Assembly (NCBI GenBank): GCA_964495705.1
Contig: CAZBWS010000031.1
Location: 1 to 26,227, forward strand
Reading direction: 5' to 3'
DNA length: 26,227 bases
From: CAZBWS01 sp964495705
GTDB taxonomy: Bacteria; Pseudomonadota; Gammaproteobacteria; HTCC5015
Shown here: positions 15,448 through 23,561 of the stretch, piece after piece
Numbering within the stretch: the first letter of the stretch is position 1
Layout: each line of letters opens with the position of its first letter
Translations under genes and position numbers: made by a program
The notes under the pieces: generated by a model
Databases searched by the model: none
What the model was told of the DNA's origin: nothing
What the model saw: the letters and a program-made list of their open reading frames with translations, nothing else

Positions 15448-17078
15448 TGAAAGCTTATTTCGTTTCCAACTGTAGAAGTTTTGCTAAAACTTCCCTACAT
15501 TTTTTACTGTTAATAGCGAGCTTTAGTGCTTCAAACGCTTGGGCTTCCTTTGCTGAGAATTTAACTATTAGCCCTGAAGCGTTGAGTCTGGGTAATGCGG
15601 TGACGGCTGACCCTCCTGGTATTTTTTCAATACATTATAACCCCGCTGGTCTTAGACAATTCAAAGAGGGCTTGTATAACCATGTTAGTTTTTTGTTGCC
15701 GCCGAGTGTCGAGTCAACTTTAAAATTTGAAGCTCCCGATGATTATGATGGCGTGTTTGGGTTTACTGATGATCCTGTGATAGGACAGACATCTGAGATT
15801 GAAGGCTTTTCTGCGTATATTCCTGGCAAGGGCCCCTACCGCATTGATGATAAATTCCTGCCTGTGCCTATTGGGGGGGTGGCTTATCGCCCAGAAGGCT
15901 CTAAGTTTGTATTTGCTAATGCTGCCTATGCTTGGCTGGTCGCAGGCTTGACTCGATCCCCCGATGATCTGGCGGGCGGTTTTGCGGGTAGAGAGGGTGT
16001 TCTTCAACGGATTACTTTTCTGTCTCCATCTTTTTCGGTAGAAATAAATGACAATTTCGCTTTCGGTATGTCTGTTGGCGTCAATTACAGTGCACTTTAC
16101 ATAGAGCAGGACTTTCGTGCGGCCAATGAGCTTTTGGGGTTGGCGCGTTTTGCGGCTGAAGAAATATGCCCCGCTATTAGAGGGACTAATGGTATTCCCT
16201 TTCTTCCCCCAGATTGCCTAGGGGATAATCCACTTGGGCCATTTAACAGAATTGCTACAGTTCAAATAGAAGCCACAGACCCATTTAGTTTATCCTATAA
16301 TTTAGGGGTTTTATGGGATGTGAATCCACGCTTTACACTGGGCCTATCTTATTCTTCACCCCTGGATGCGAATTTGCGTGGAGAGTTTAGGTTTGATTAT
16401 GATGACTCATTGATAAGTACCATTGAAGCTTTAAATGGTGATCCATTTATTAGCATTATTATGCAAATTCTCGGCTTGCCTACGAATGTTCCTGCTTCTG
16501 AAGTAGGTGATGTGAGGATTGATTTAGAGTTTCCAGATCATTTTGCTATTGGTACTAAATACCTGCTGACAGATCGACTGCAAATGAATATCGACTGGCA
16601 TTGGACTGACTGGGAGAAGTGGAATCAGTTGAACGTCATACTTAATCGCCCAACTGTGGCGACACAGCTTGGGCAATTTGTGGGCCTTTCGACTGTTGAT
16701 AGGCTAGGCTTACAGCTGGGCCTTGAAAATCAGCCTAATTTCGGCATCGGCTTTAAATACCATTGGTCCTCGAGAATTACTTTTAAATGGGGAGTGGAGG
16801 ACAGAAAAAGCTCTGTTCCAGATAATAAGCGCTCTGCACAATTGCCACTTGGAGACACTTTGTTATTAGGTGCAGGTGTCACTTATAAGTTTACTGAAAA
16901 CATGACATTAGACTTTTCTCTAGTACATTTTTCATCTAAGCAATTTATCCCAGCTGGCACCAGTGACAATGCTAACTCAGAGGGCATTGATAATGCTTTA
17001 AGCCCTTTCGCAGGACTGGACATTACAACAGAAACCAAGGCGACTTTGGCGGGATTTTCGATAAAGGCATTATTCTAA
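15447..17078 (+). CDS. FadL/OmpP1-like outer-membrane barrel protein
   Basis: A 543-residue protein with a signal peptide (about 1-33, NAWA then SFAEN). The mature N-terminus ALSLGNAVTADPPGIFSIHY, followed by NPAGL, is a variant of the FadL/OmpP1/TodX signature. Strand-rich repeats follow, with FADL-type segments such as FSLSYNLGVLWDVNPRFTLG, then YSSPL, and LEFPDHFAIGTKYLLTDRLQ. The C-terminus ends in phenylalanine (FSIKALF), as expected for assembly by the BAM machinery. Classical FadL proteins import long-chain fatty acids or aromatics, but the position within this cluster suggests that it serves the exported proteins instead (inference). It starts within the stop of the OmpA-barrel gene and is likely translationally coupled to it. 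Confidence 0.82.
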   Translation: MKAYFVSNCRSFAKTSLHFLLLIASFSASNAWASFAENLTISPEALSLGNAVTADPPGIFSIHYNPAGLRQFKEGLYNHVSFLLPPSVESTLKFEAPDDYDGVFGFTDDPVIGQTSEIEGFSAYIPGKGPYRIDDKFLPVPIGGVAYRPEGSKFVFANAAYAWLVAGLTRSPDDLAGGFAGREGVLQRITFLSPSFSVEINDNFAFGMSVGVNYSALYIEQDFRAANELLGLARFAAEEICPAIRGTNGIPFLPPDCLGDNPLGPFNRIATVQIEATDPFSLSYNLGVLWDVNPRFTLGLSYSSPLDANLRGEFRFDYDDSLISTIEALNGDPFISIIMQILGLPTNVPASEVGDVRIDLEFPDHFAIGTKYLLTDRLQMNIDWHWTDWEKWNQLNVILNRPTVATQLGQFVGLSTVDRLGLQLGLENQPNFGIGFKYHWSSRITFKWGVEDRKSSVPDNKRSAQLPLGDTLLLGAGVTYKFTENMTLDFSLVHFSSKQFIPAGTSDNANSEGIDNALSPFAGLDITTETKATLAGFSIKALF

Positions 17079-17120
17079 TGTCATCAATTAACAGGCTGTA
17101 TCACTTAGGCGGTAGTGATA

Positions 17121-18842
17121 ATGATGAATAAAAAAAGCTTACAAATTATATTTATGATTGCAGGCTGTGTGCCTGCTCTGGCTTTCGCTGAGTCTCTTTT
17201 ATTTCAATCGGTTGAGGTTGCAGCCACTGGAAACCCATATGCGATTTTAGAGGCAGGGCCTGATGGGGATGCTCTATATGCAATCAATAACTCGGCATCG
17301 CCTACGGTGGAGCGATTTACCGTCAGAAACGATGGTGTTTTGATTAATGAAAGCGCGTTTACTTCGGCGCAGCCCACTTTAGAGGGGGCGACCAGCGCTG
17401 TATTCAGCCCAAATGGAGATGTATTACTAATTGGTAATAACAGTAACAGTAGTACATCCCCATTTGGCTTATATGCCTTTTCTGTGAGCGGCAATGGCTT
17501 TGAGGCAATAGATTTTTTAAACAGTAATGGAGGCGTACCTGAAGATGGTTTATTTGACGACATAAACGTTACCGCTGTTGCTATCTCTCCCGATGGCAAT
17601 AATATATACGTTACAGGTACTGAAACCACTTCAGGAAATGGTGTTGTTGCTGTATTGGGTGATATAACGTATTCACCTAGTTTAGATCGTGTGAGCTATA
17701 CTCCTTTGGCTGCAGCCAACGAGCGCGTACTGGAGAGCGATTCTACGGCCTTATCCGCATTAGATACACCTGTTGACATCGCTGCAACCGCGAATGGCGT
17801 TTATGTAATATCAGATAGCGCCACAGTAGAAGATGCATTAATTTATTTTACTCGCAACACCGACTCTGGTGTTTTGACTTTTAGCTCTTTTACTAGTGCT
17901 TCAACGGGTGTTAGCCAGTTAAGCAACCCAGCAGATCTGTTGCTCGCAGAGATTGGCGGTAATCAAAATATTTTTATAGCCGCAGCGGGCTCGAATACTA
18001 TTATTCAATTTGAGCAGACAGAGGCGACGGCAGCGCCAGCATTAAAAAGAATTTATGGTCAGTTGGATGACAATGGCACGCCCAATGTGGCAGGCTTAGG
18101 TGGAGTTTTTCGTCTCATCATGAATAGCAGTAATACCGTCATGCACGCTGCTGCAATTGCTGCATCTAGGATTACCTCCTTTTATGTGGATGACGGCATA
18201 CTGATAAATACGCCTGACCCCTCTCCTGTTGTTGAGGGTGGCACCACGACAGGCGGCGTCAGTATTTCAGGCATTGCAGGCGTTAATTTATTGGCCTTGG
18301 GTGCAGATGACGCTTATTTGTACGCTACAAGCAGTTTGTCTTCGTCTATTGGTTTAGCGCGCTTCTCTCGCCAATCAAATTTATCCGTTGATGTAACAGC
18401 AATCAATCGAGGTAGAGTTCAGCCTGGCGAGCTTACGGCCTTTTCTATTGTACTTGAAAATGAAGGGCCGGCTGATGCTCCACGTATTCAGCTGAGTTTG
18501 ACGCCGTCACATGCCGTGACAGATATCTCCGTTGCCCCAGGTAGCTCTGATCTTGCACAATGCGTATTAACATCTGAGTCAAATGCGGGGAATATTTTGT
18601 GTGAGGGCGCGTTATTAGCCAATGGTGGTAGATTTTCCGTGGAAGTGACAATGCGCCCTACGCTGATAACAACGGCTTCTATTGCAGCGCAAGCCATTAG
18701 TGGCAATCAGGGCGGTATTGTGTCCGATCGAGATTCCATTACTGTTGGCAGCCCCAAGAATGGCTCGCTAGCAATTGGGCTTTGGGCGCATTTATTATTG
18801 TTGTTTATTTACCTTTCGCGTCAGTTTACTAAGCCACGTTAG
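17121..18842 (+). CDS. Exported beta-propeller protein with DUF11-like domain and C-terminal tail
   Basis: A 573-residue protein starting at ATG 17121, with AGGCGG upstream; GTG 17115 and ATG 17124 are alternatives. The signal peptide (about 1-23, ALAFA then ES) is followed by repeated propeller blades (about 30-430; for example TSAVFSPNGDVLLIGNNSN, VTAVAISPDGNNIYVTGTET). A DUF11-like Ig domain follows (about 435-545: LSVDVTAINRGRVQPGELTA, FSIVLENEGPADAP). The protein ends with NGSLAIGLWAHLLLLFIYLS and a basic QFTKPR: a small-residue motif, a membrane helix and a positively charged end, the layout of C-terminal sorting signals. It is the last gene before a strong terminator. It may be an adhesive tip or a surface-anchored component, but this is inference. 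Confidence 0.78.
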   Translation: MMNKKSLQIIFMIAGCVPALAFAESLLFQSVEVAATGNPYAILEAGPDGDALYAINNSASPTVERFTVRNDGVLINESAFTSAQPTLEGATSAVFSPNGDVLLIGNNSNSSTSPFGLYAFSVSGNGFEAIDFLNSNGGVPEDGLFDDINVTAVAISPDGNNIYVTGTETTSGNGVVAVLGDITYSPSLDRVSYTPLAAANERVLESDSTALSALDTPVDIAATANGVYVISDSATVEDALIYFTRNTDSGVLTFSSFTSASTGVSQLSNPADLLLAEIGGNQNIFIAAAGSNTIIQFEQTEATAAPALKRIYGQLDDNGTPNVAGLGGVFRLIMNSSNTVMHAAAIAASRITSFYVDDGILINTPDPSPVVEGGTTTGGVSISGIAGVNLLALGADDAYLYATSSLSSSIGLARFSRQSNLSVDVTAINRGRVQPGELTAFSIVLENEGPADAPRIQLSLTPSHAVTDISVAPGSSDLAQCVLTSESNAGNILCEGALLANGGRFSVEVTMRPTLITTASIAAQAISGNQGGIVSDRDSITVGSPKNGSLAIGLWAHLLLLFIYLSRQFTKPR

Positions 18843-18861
18843 ATCAGAATAGAAAGATATG

Positions 18862-18900
18862 GGCGAGCATCAGTATTACTGGTGCTCGCCTTTTTGTTTT
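18862..18900 (+). terminator. Terminator at the end of the surface cluster
   Basis: GGCGAGCATCAGT (18862-18874) pairs with ACTGGTGCTCGCC (18878-18890), with one T-G pair and the loop ATT, followed by TTTTTGTTTTT. It lies 20 bases after the beta-propeller stop and closes the seven-gene cluster. Confidence 0.92.
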
Positions 18901-18940
18901 TAGCGAATAGATTTATAAGTAGTATTTTTTTAATACGCAG

Positions 18941-18956
18941 CCGTATAGACTGGCTA
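18941..18956 (+). repeat. CCGTATAGA-GGCTA motif, copy 2
   Basis: CCGTATAGACTGGCTA at this position matches CCGTATAGAACGGCTA (75-90) and CCGTATAGATGGCTA (24322-24336). The ATAGACTGG part also occurs in the right arm of the palindrome at 2250-2292. It lies about 30 bases upstream of the AraC-family gene. Confidence 0.45.
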
Positions 18957-18985
18957 AAAGACAAACATGTAGCGAGTTCCGTTTT

Positions 18986-20002
18986 ATGACACAACTATTT
19001 ACCTGTACTGCACTGATTCCTGGCTTTATATCACTAGCTGCTCAGCATGGAGTGAGTTTAGACAGCCTGAATGAACGATTAGATATTCAGCCCTTGGATT
19101 TAAACGACCCCTTTGCAGGTATATCCTTGGAGACACTGGACGATATGTTGTGCTTGTTTAGGGATGAGTCGGGCAATGATCGCTTTTTTTTAGAGCTGGG
19201 TGCGTATATTCGCTTTGAGTCTCTAGGGGTTATTGGTCAGGTGATAGCAACAGCGGGCTCATCGCGCCAGGCCCTAGAGCAGTTTGTAGAGTTTAAGGAC
19301 ATTATCCACCCCTACGCAGAGTTTCAGTTGCGCGATGAACCAGATGGCAATACGGTGATTGCATATTGGGGGGACAAGGAAAGCCCTCGCTCTTTAGAGG
19401 CGCGCTACGAACAGATGTTTATGGCATCGATTGTTACTATAGGCCGCTTTATGCATGGCGGTGAATACCAGATAGAGGAAGTCTCGTTTCGTCATGAGGA
19501 ACCAGACTTTATTGCCGAGTATGAACAGTTATTCGACGCCCCTGTTTTATTTGGCCAAGAGGAATGCCATGTAAAGCTCTCTACGGAGTTATTTGAGCGC
19601 CCGCTGTTGGGCGGCTCTCCACAGTTTAATCAAAGCTTTGCAGAAAAAGCACAGGTTTTACTCTCGCGCCTACCTTCGGATAGCAGCTTGGCGGCGGAGG
19701 TGGTGAAGGCGATAGAAAGCAAAATCGGCTTTGCGGTATTTAGCATGCAAGACGTTGCTAAAGAGTTGAATATGACTCAGCGTACACTGCAGCGGCGTTT
19801 AAAAGAAGAGGGGACGAGCTATGCGCAATTGCGTGATTCTGTACGTTTTCGCTTTGCAGAAGAGTATTTGCGTGACCCTGTTATGGATATGGCGACCATT
19901 GCTGCTAATTTAGGGTTTTCAGAGCCCGCTAATTTTTATGCCGCGTTTAAGCGCTGGCAAGGCATGTCACCAGGAGAGTTTCGCAAACGCTTCTTACCCT
20001 AG
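18986..20002 (+). CDS. AraC-family transcriptional regulator
   Basis: A 338-residue regulator with an N-terminal ligand-sensing domain (about 1-210) of the type found in OruR/ArgR-like AraC proteins (LGVIGQVIATAGSSRQALEQ), followed by paired helix-turn-helix motifs (about 240-336: MQDVAKELNMTQRTLQRRLK and MDMATIAANLGFSEPANFYA, then AFKRWQGMSPGEFRKRF). The second helix-turn-helix and the SPGEFR end are strongly diagnostic. The ligand and targets are unknown. Only weak ribosome-binding sequence precedes the ATG. It converges on the arsenosugar-type operon, and the stops overlap by 9 bases, so a regulatory link is possible but not shown. Confidence 0.93.
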   Translation: MTQLFTCTALIPGFISLAAQHGVSLDSLNERLDIQPLDLNDPFAGISLETLDDMLCLFRDESGNDRFFLELGAYIRFESLGVIGQVIATAGSSRQALEQFVEFKDIIHPYAEFQLRDEPDGNTVIAYWGDKESPRSLEARYEQMFMASIVTIGRFMHGGEYQIEEVSFRHEEPDFIAEYEQLFDAPVLFGQEECHVKLSTELFERPLLGGSPQFNQSFAEKAQVLLSRLPSDSSLAAEVVKAIESKIGFAVFSMQDVAKELNMTQRTLQRRLKEEGTSYAQLRDSVRFRFAEEYLRDPVMDMATIAANLGFSEPANFYAAFKRWQGMSPGEFRKRFLP

Positions 20003-20650
20003 ATAATTTCGGGCAATATCTCTTAACTTTCTAGCTTTGAGTTCTTGAATGGTGTTGTCGGGGAGGGCTGCTAAATCCTGTGGATGATCTAGGTCTGGCA
20101 GTGGGGGGAGTAGCTGTACACTCTGTTGCGCCTCACTTAATGCGGATAAGCTCTGGGAGAGCACTTTGTCACTGCCCCAGCGGATGTTTTCAAAACACTT
20201 AGGCATTTCTCGACTAGCGATTAATACATAACCTCCGTCGTGGGCTGGGCCTATACATACATCATTAGCCTGTAGAGCTTGGGCTGCTGCAGATAAGTCT
20301 GCAATGCTGAGTAATGGGCAGTCTGTGCCTATTAGTATGGTGAAATCGTATTTGTGGTTATCCTCGAAAGCCTGTTGCATGCGTTGTCCGAGGCAGGCGC
20401 CCTGTTGCTGTTTGAGTTCCACTGGGTGCTGACTAAAAGCAGGATGTTGAATGCTGGGTGCGCACCACAGTTGTACCGGGGCAAGTTGGCTTTGCGTTGT
20501 GGTCTTTATGCTGCGCGCAATAAGCTTACTCTGCAACTCGGCACACTCACTAGGGCGAAGCGCAGGGGTCATTCGGGTCTTCACGGTACCAGCAATGGGG
20601 GCTTTGGCAAATATCGCGATTCTACCGCGGGGATACAAATAGTTAGCCAT
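19994..20650 (-). CDS. TIGR04282-type rSAM-associated transferase (DUF2064)
   Basis: A 218-residue nucleotidyl/glycosyltransferase-like protein of the TIGR04282 family ('transferase 1, rSAM/selenodomain-associated'; CofC-like). Key segments are RIAIFAKAPIAGTVKTRM, FTILIGTDCPLLS and IGPAHDGGYVLIASREMP. This family is found with ArsS-type radical SAM genes, where it is thought to help build arsenosugars; its exact substrate is unknown. The start at ATG 20650 overlaps the end of the upstream gene by 8 bases (ATGGCTAA). An in-frame ATG at 20671 would add seven residues, and neither has a clear Shine-Dalgarno. It is the last gene of a three-gene operon and overlaps the convergent AraC gene by 9 bases. 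Confidence 0.88.
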   Translation of the reverse strand: MANYLYPRGRIAIFAKAPIAGTVKTRMTPALRPSECAELQSKLIARSIKTTTQSQLAPVQLWCAPSIQHPAFSQHPVELKQQQGACLGQRMQQAFEDNHKYDFTILIGTDCPLLSIADLSAAAQALQANDVCIGPAHDGGYVLIASREMPKCFENIRWGSDKVLSQSLSALSEAQQSVQLLPPLPDLDHPQDLAALPDNTIQELKARKLRDIARNYLG

Positions 20651-21311
20651 AATAACGCTGTAATAAATCATCAGGAGACTGGCCGAGGAAGTACCGTAAC
20701 CTCAGCTCCCACATCAGAACAATCGTCTTTAGCACCCCATTGTTTTGCCAGCGCCGTGCTGAGGTGGTGACCTGTGCGTTGAGTGCAGCAAATACACCTT
20801 TAGACCTAGCTAGCTTAGAGATTGCAACATCTTCCATCAAAGGAATCTCTGGATAGCCCTTTAAGGCATGAAAGAATGCGGTGTTAAAAAACAATGCTTG
20901 GTCTCCAGTGCATACCTTAGTCCAGCGCGAACGCCAATTCATTAAGCCCCCAATGACTTGGAAAAATACGCCCTCAGCATCTAGCGCCACATCAAAACGC
21001 CCCCAGTCTGCGCCGCGTAAGGCTTGTTCCACAACTGTTTGCGTATTTTTGGGTAGGTAGGTATCAGCGTGCAGAAAAAGCAGTCGCCCCCCCTGTGCAA
21101 GCTGGGCGCCTGCATTCATTTGCTGGGCTCGCCCCGCTGTTGTGACTATTGCGTTGTCACAATATTGTTGGAGCAGCTTGAAACTATGGTCTGTGCTGCC
21201 ACCGTCGACGCCAATCAGTTCGCAGCCACTATCGCGAAAAACCTGCAAAGCGTGTAAGTGCTCCTGAAGTTTTTCGCCTTCATTTAGCACGGGTAAAACA
21301 ATGGATAGCAT
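20643..21311 (-). CDS. TIGR04283-type rSAM-associated family 2 glycosyltransferase
   Basis: A 222-residue GT-A fold glycosyltransferase with LSIVLPVLNEGEKL at the start, the nucleotide-sugar motif VDGGSTD (about 35-41), a DxD-like LHAD (about 80-83), GDQALFF and LMEDVAISK. These fit TIGR04283 ('transferase 2, rSAM/selenodomain-associated'). The start ATG overlaps the ArsS-like stop (TAATG), so translation is probably coupled. The likely role is to transfer or process the sugar moiety on the arsenic-containing nucleoside made by the radical SAM enzyme (inference from context). No membrane segment is apparent. Confidence 0.9.
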   Translation of the reverse strand: MLSIVLPVLNEGEKLQEHLHALQVFRDSGCELIGVDGGSTDHSFKLLQQYCDNAIVTTAGRAQQMNAGAQLAQGGRLLFLHADTYLPKNTQTVVEQALRGADWGRFDVALDAEGVFFQVIGGLMNWRSRWTKVCTGDQALFFNTAFFHALKGYPEIPLMEDVAISKLARSKGVFAALNAQVTTSARRWQNNGVLKTIVLMWELRLRYFLGQSPDDLLQRYYG

Positions 21312-22276
21312 TAGGCTAAGGCGCCGCCACAGCTACTGCCTTGCCCTGCAGTACAGCCATAACAATGATTGGCAATGCTGATGTTTTGATTAGCTAAGCT
21401 AGCGGCATTGATATCGCTAAGATGTGTTAATTGGGCGTGACCCGCGCCAAAGGGTATATTTAGCATTTGATTAAAGTCACAGTCATATACATAGCCCTGA
21501 TAGCTGATACTGATTGTGTCACGACACATAACTTCTTTTAAGCTACTGGCATTGTAGCTGTCTTTTAATAAATTCATGTAATGCTCTAGCTCGCCTTGTT
21601 CTACTAGTGTGCTGCCAAAGCGGGCGATGGGCATATTGGTGATAGTGAATAAATTATTGAAATCAATGTCGTATCTAGACTTCAACTCTTTTTTGTAAGT
21701 GCTTTCTAGCTCTGTTTGGGATGGCGGTAAAAAGGCGCCTACTGGGTTATACACTAAATTTAAACTCAGCCCTGTGCCCTCTTTACCGTAGCCTAGGTCG
21801 TTAAGTTGCTTTAACCCACCAAGGCTCGCCTGGAAAACTCCGTCGCCACGTTGCTCGTCAACATTGTCTTCAAGATAGCAGGGTAGAGAAGCGACTATAT
21901 CGACTTTTTGTGCCGCTAAAAATTGGGCCATGTCTTCATAGCCAGGTTCTTCAAGAATGGTCAGGTTACAGCGATCAATAACCTGTACGCCCATCGCACG
22001 AGCCTCTCTAACCAAGTGCTTAAAATGATGGTTCATCTCTGGGGCACCACCTGTCATGTCCAGGCTCTTTGCTTGGCTGTCACGCAGAAAGCTAAGCACA
22101 AGATCAATGGTTTCTTTGTCCATCATCTCCTTACGTCTTGGACTGGAGTTTACATGGCAGTGGTAGCAAGCTTGGTTGCACTTATAGCCTAGGTTAACTT
22201 GTAAGGTGTTTAATGTTGTTCTGCGAATAGCTGGGAAGTCAGTTTTCTCCAGCAGGGGGAGCATTTTGTGCATCAT
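21311..22276 (-). CDS. arsS: ArsS-like radical SAM / Cys-rich domain protein
   Basis: A 321-residue radical SAM enzyme of the TIGR04167 family. The start is ATG 22276, with GGAG 9 bases upstream; a longer frame would begin at TTG within that site. The 4Fe-4S motif is C33-x3-C37-x2-C40 (CNQACYHCH), followed by SLDMTGGAPE. The C-terminal Cys-rich DUF3641 domain contains CRD, CDF, CYGC and SSCGGALA. ArsS proteins join an adenosyl group to dimethylated arsenic to form an arsenosugar precursor; the usual partner, the methyltransferase ArsM, is not seen here, so it must be elsewhere or the substrate may differ. All family cysteines appear as Cys, with no in-frame TGA. The two following genes overlap it and complete the typical rSAM/transferase set. 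Confidence 0.88.
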   Translation of the reverse strand: MMHKMLPLLEKTDFPAIRRTTLNTLQVNLGYKCNQACYHCHVNSSPRRKEMMDKETIDLVLSFLRDSQAKSLDMTGGAPEMNHHFKHLVREARAMGVQVIDRCNLTILEEPGYEDMAQFLAAQKVDIVASLPCYLEDNVDEQRGDGVFQASLGGLKQLNDLGYGKEGTGLSLNLVYNPVGAFLPPSQTELESTYKKELKSRYDIDFNNLFTITNMPIARFGSTLVEQGELEHYMNLLKDSYNASSLKEVMCRDTISISYQGYVYDCDFNQMLNIPFGAGHAQLTHLSDINAASLANQNISIANHCYGCTAGQGSSCGGALA

Positions 22277-22337
22277 AATGGTTTTCTCCAAAGTCTATCG
22301 CCATAGACTTGGCTGGTAGAAGAAGGTTCAGTGATCA

Positions 22338-22368
22338 ATGCGGATAGGCTCAGAGAGCCCATCCGGAT
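22338..22368. repeat. REP-like hairpin, copy 5
   Basis: ATGCGGATAGGCTC (22338-22351) and GAGCCCATCCGGAT (22355-22368) pair over 14 positions with two mismatches. The element lies 13 bases after the stop codon of the gap-containing membrane protein gene and before the ArsS-like gene, a position where it could act as a transcription barrier. Confidence 0.65.
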
Positions 22369-22381
22369 TAAGCGATTAAAT

Positions 22382-23552
22382 TTAGTATTCGGGAGTGTCG
22401 CTAAATAAAGCGTCACGAGCCGATTTGCCGAATTCTTGCTCGCGCTCATATTCAGGGTTTAGGTCAACCCCTGAGCGCGTGCTCGGAGGGGGAGTAACCT
22501 GGACAGGCGATACTACTGGAGCCTGGACTGGTTCGGCCACAGGAATAAGCGTGGGCTCAACAACTGGTGCCGTCACAGGAGCAGCGATGGGGGCTGAAAT
22601 AGGTTCAACGACAGGTTCAACGACAGGTTCAACGACAGGTTCAACGACAGGTTCAACGACAGGTTCANNNNNNNNNNNNNNNNNNNNNNNNNNNNNNNNN
22701 NNNNNNNNNNNNNNNNNNNNNNNNNNNNNNNNNNNNNNNNNNNNNNNNNNNNNNNNNNNNNNNNNNNACGACAGGTTTTTCCGCTGGGGTCGGGATGGAT
22801 TCGGTGGCCGGTATTGTCACAGGAGCAATGCTCGGCTCACTAAGCACTTCAGGGGCGAGATTTAGAGCCTCTCCAAGCAGGGACTCTTGTTCTGTTGTGC
22901 TAATAACAGGTTGTGGGGTGGCCGTTGCATTGATTGTTTTCGGTTGTATATTTGCTGGCGCAGGGCTGAGTAAGCGGTTGAGTAGTTTCCAAGACTTTAG
23001 TTGAGCCTCTCTACCTAGATCTGCAACTTCTGTTTCTTGGGATGATGACAATGCCTTAATGGAACTATTGACTTTAGTTTGCAGCAGATTAAACCAAGCC
23101 GCTTTGCGGTGTAGTTTTTGTTGTTGCTCGCCAAGGGCTTTCCAGTTGTTTGTGAATAACTGGATATCCTCTGAGCTCAGGTTGTTCGCATTGACCAGTC
23201 GCTTGGCTTGACCGCTGATACTAGCATCGACATTACTCTGTGTATCGATGTCGTCGCCGCCAGATTGCATGGCCATAAAGGCAATTAGGCCAATTAATAG
23301 AACGCCAAAAATAGCCGCCGCTATAACAATGAAGGTTTTTTTACTTGTGCCAGCACCGCCTTCTGAAGGCGCTTCAATTTTGACGCTAGGGATATTAACG
23401 CTCGATAACCCAGGAGGCATGGGTGGGAAGGGTTTGCCAAATTCTATAGCGCTTAACTGCTTAGATCTCAGCGCAAAATATTGATCTTGCGTGAGCTTAC
23501 CGTTGGAATAGGCTTGGGAAAGTATGCGTAAATTGGTGTTTAATTGCGCCAT
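22382..23552 (-). CDS. Single-pass membrane protein with PVVE repeats, interrupted by gap
   Basis: I do not recognise a named family. The N-terminal cytoplasmic part (1-72) begins MAQLNTNLRILSQAYSNGKL and has a short-helix feel similar to SHOCT-type motifs. A membrane span (about 73-95, KKTFIVIAAAIFGVLLIGLI) is followed by a helical periplasmic region (about 100-200) and a Pro/Val/Glu/Ala-rich tail. The tail contains tandem PVVE repeats and the 100-base N gap (22668-22767), then ends in EFGKSARDALFSDTPEY. With exactly 100 bases the frame would be lost, but the gap flanks fit the repeat phase, so the real length is presumably a multiple of 12 and the gene intact. It follows the PP2C gene by 9 bases and probably belongs to the same signalling unit. 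Confidence 0.75.
22602..22773. repeat. 12-base tandem repeat (PVVE-coding) containing the assembly gap
   Basis: The unit GGTTCAACGACA repeats five times from 22602 to 22661, followed by a half unit GGTTCA at 22662-22667. After the N run, sequence resumes with ACGACA (22768-22773), which is exactly the other half unit. On the coding (minus) strand each unit adds Pro-Val-Val-Glu. The copy number is unknown because of the gap. Confidence 0.95.
22668..22767. other. Assembly gap, 100 N
   Basis: This run of exactly 100 unknown bases is a typical placeholder length rather than a measured distance. It falls inside a short tandem repeat, which is the likely reason that assembly stopped here. Confidence 0.97.
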
Positions 23553-23561
23553 GGTTTTGAT

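Noticed and set aside
21311..22276. Selenocysteine in the ArsS-like protein
   Set aside because: The family can be selenium-linked, but here all key positions are Cys and the gene ends in TAA with no in-frame TGA.
22602..22773. Short direct repeats as a CRISPR array
   Set aside because: The repeats are 12 bases with no spacers and encode PVVE in frame within a protein gene; no cas genes are near.
22382..23552. Frameshifted pseudogene across the N run
   Set aside because: The frame is lost only if the gap is exactly 100 bases. The flanks join in repeat phase, so an intact gene is more likely.
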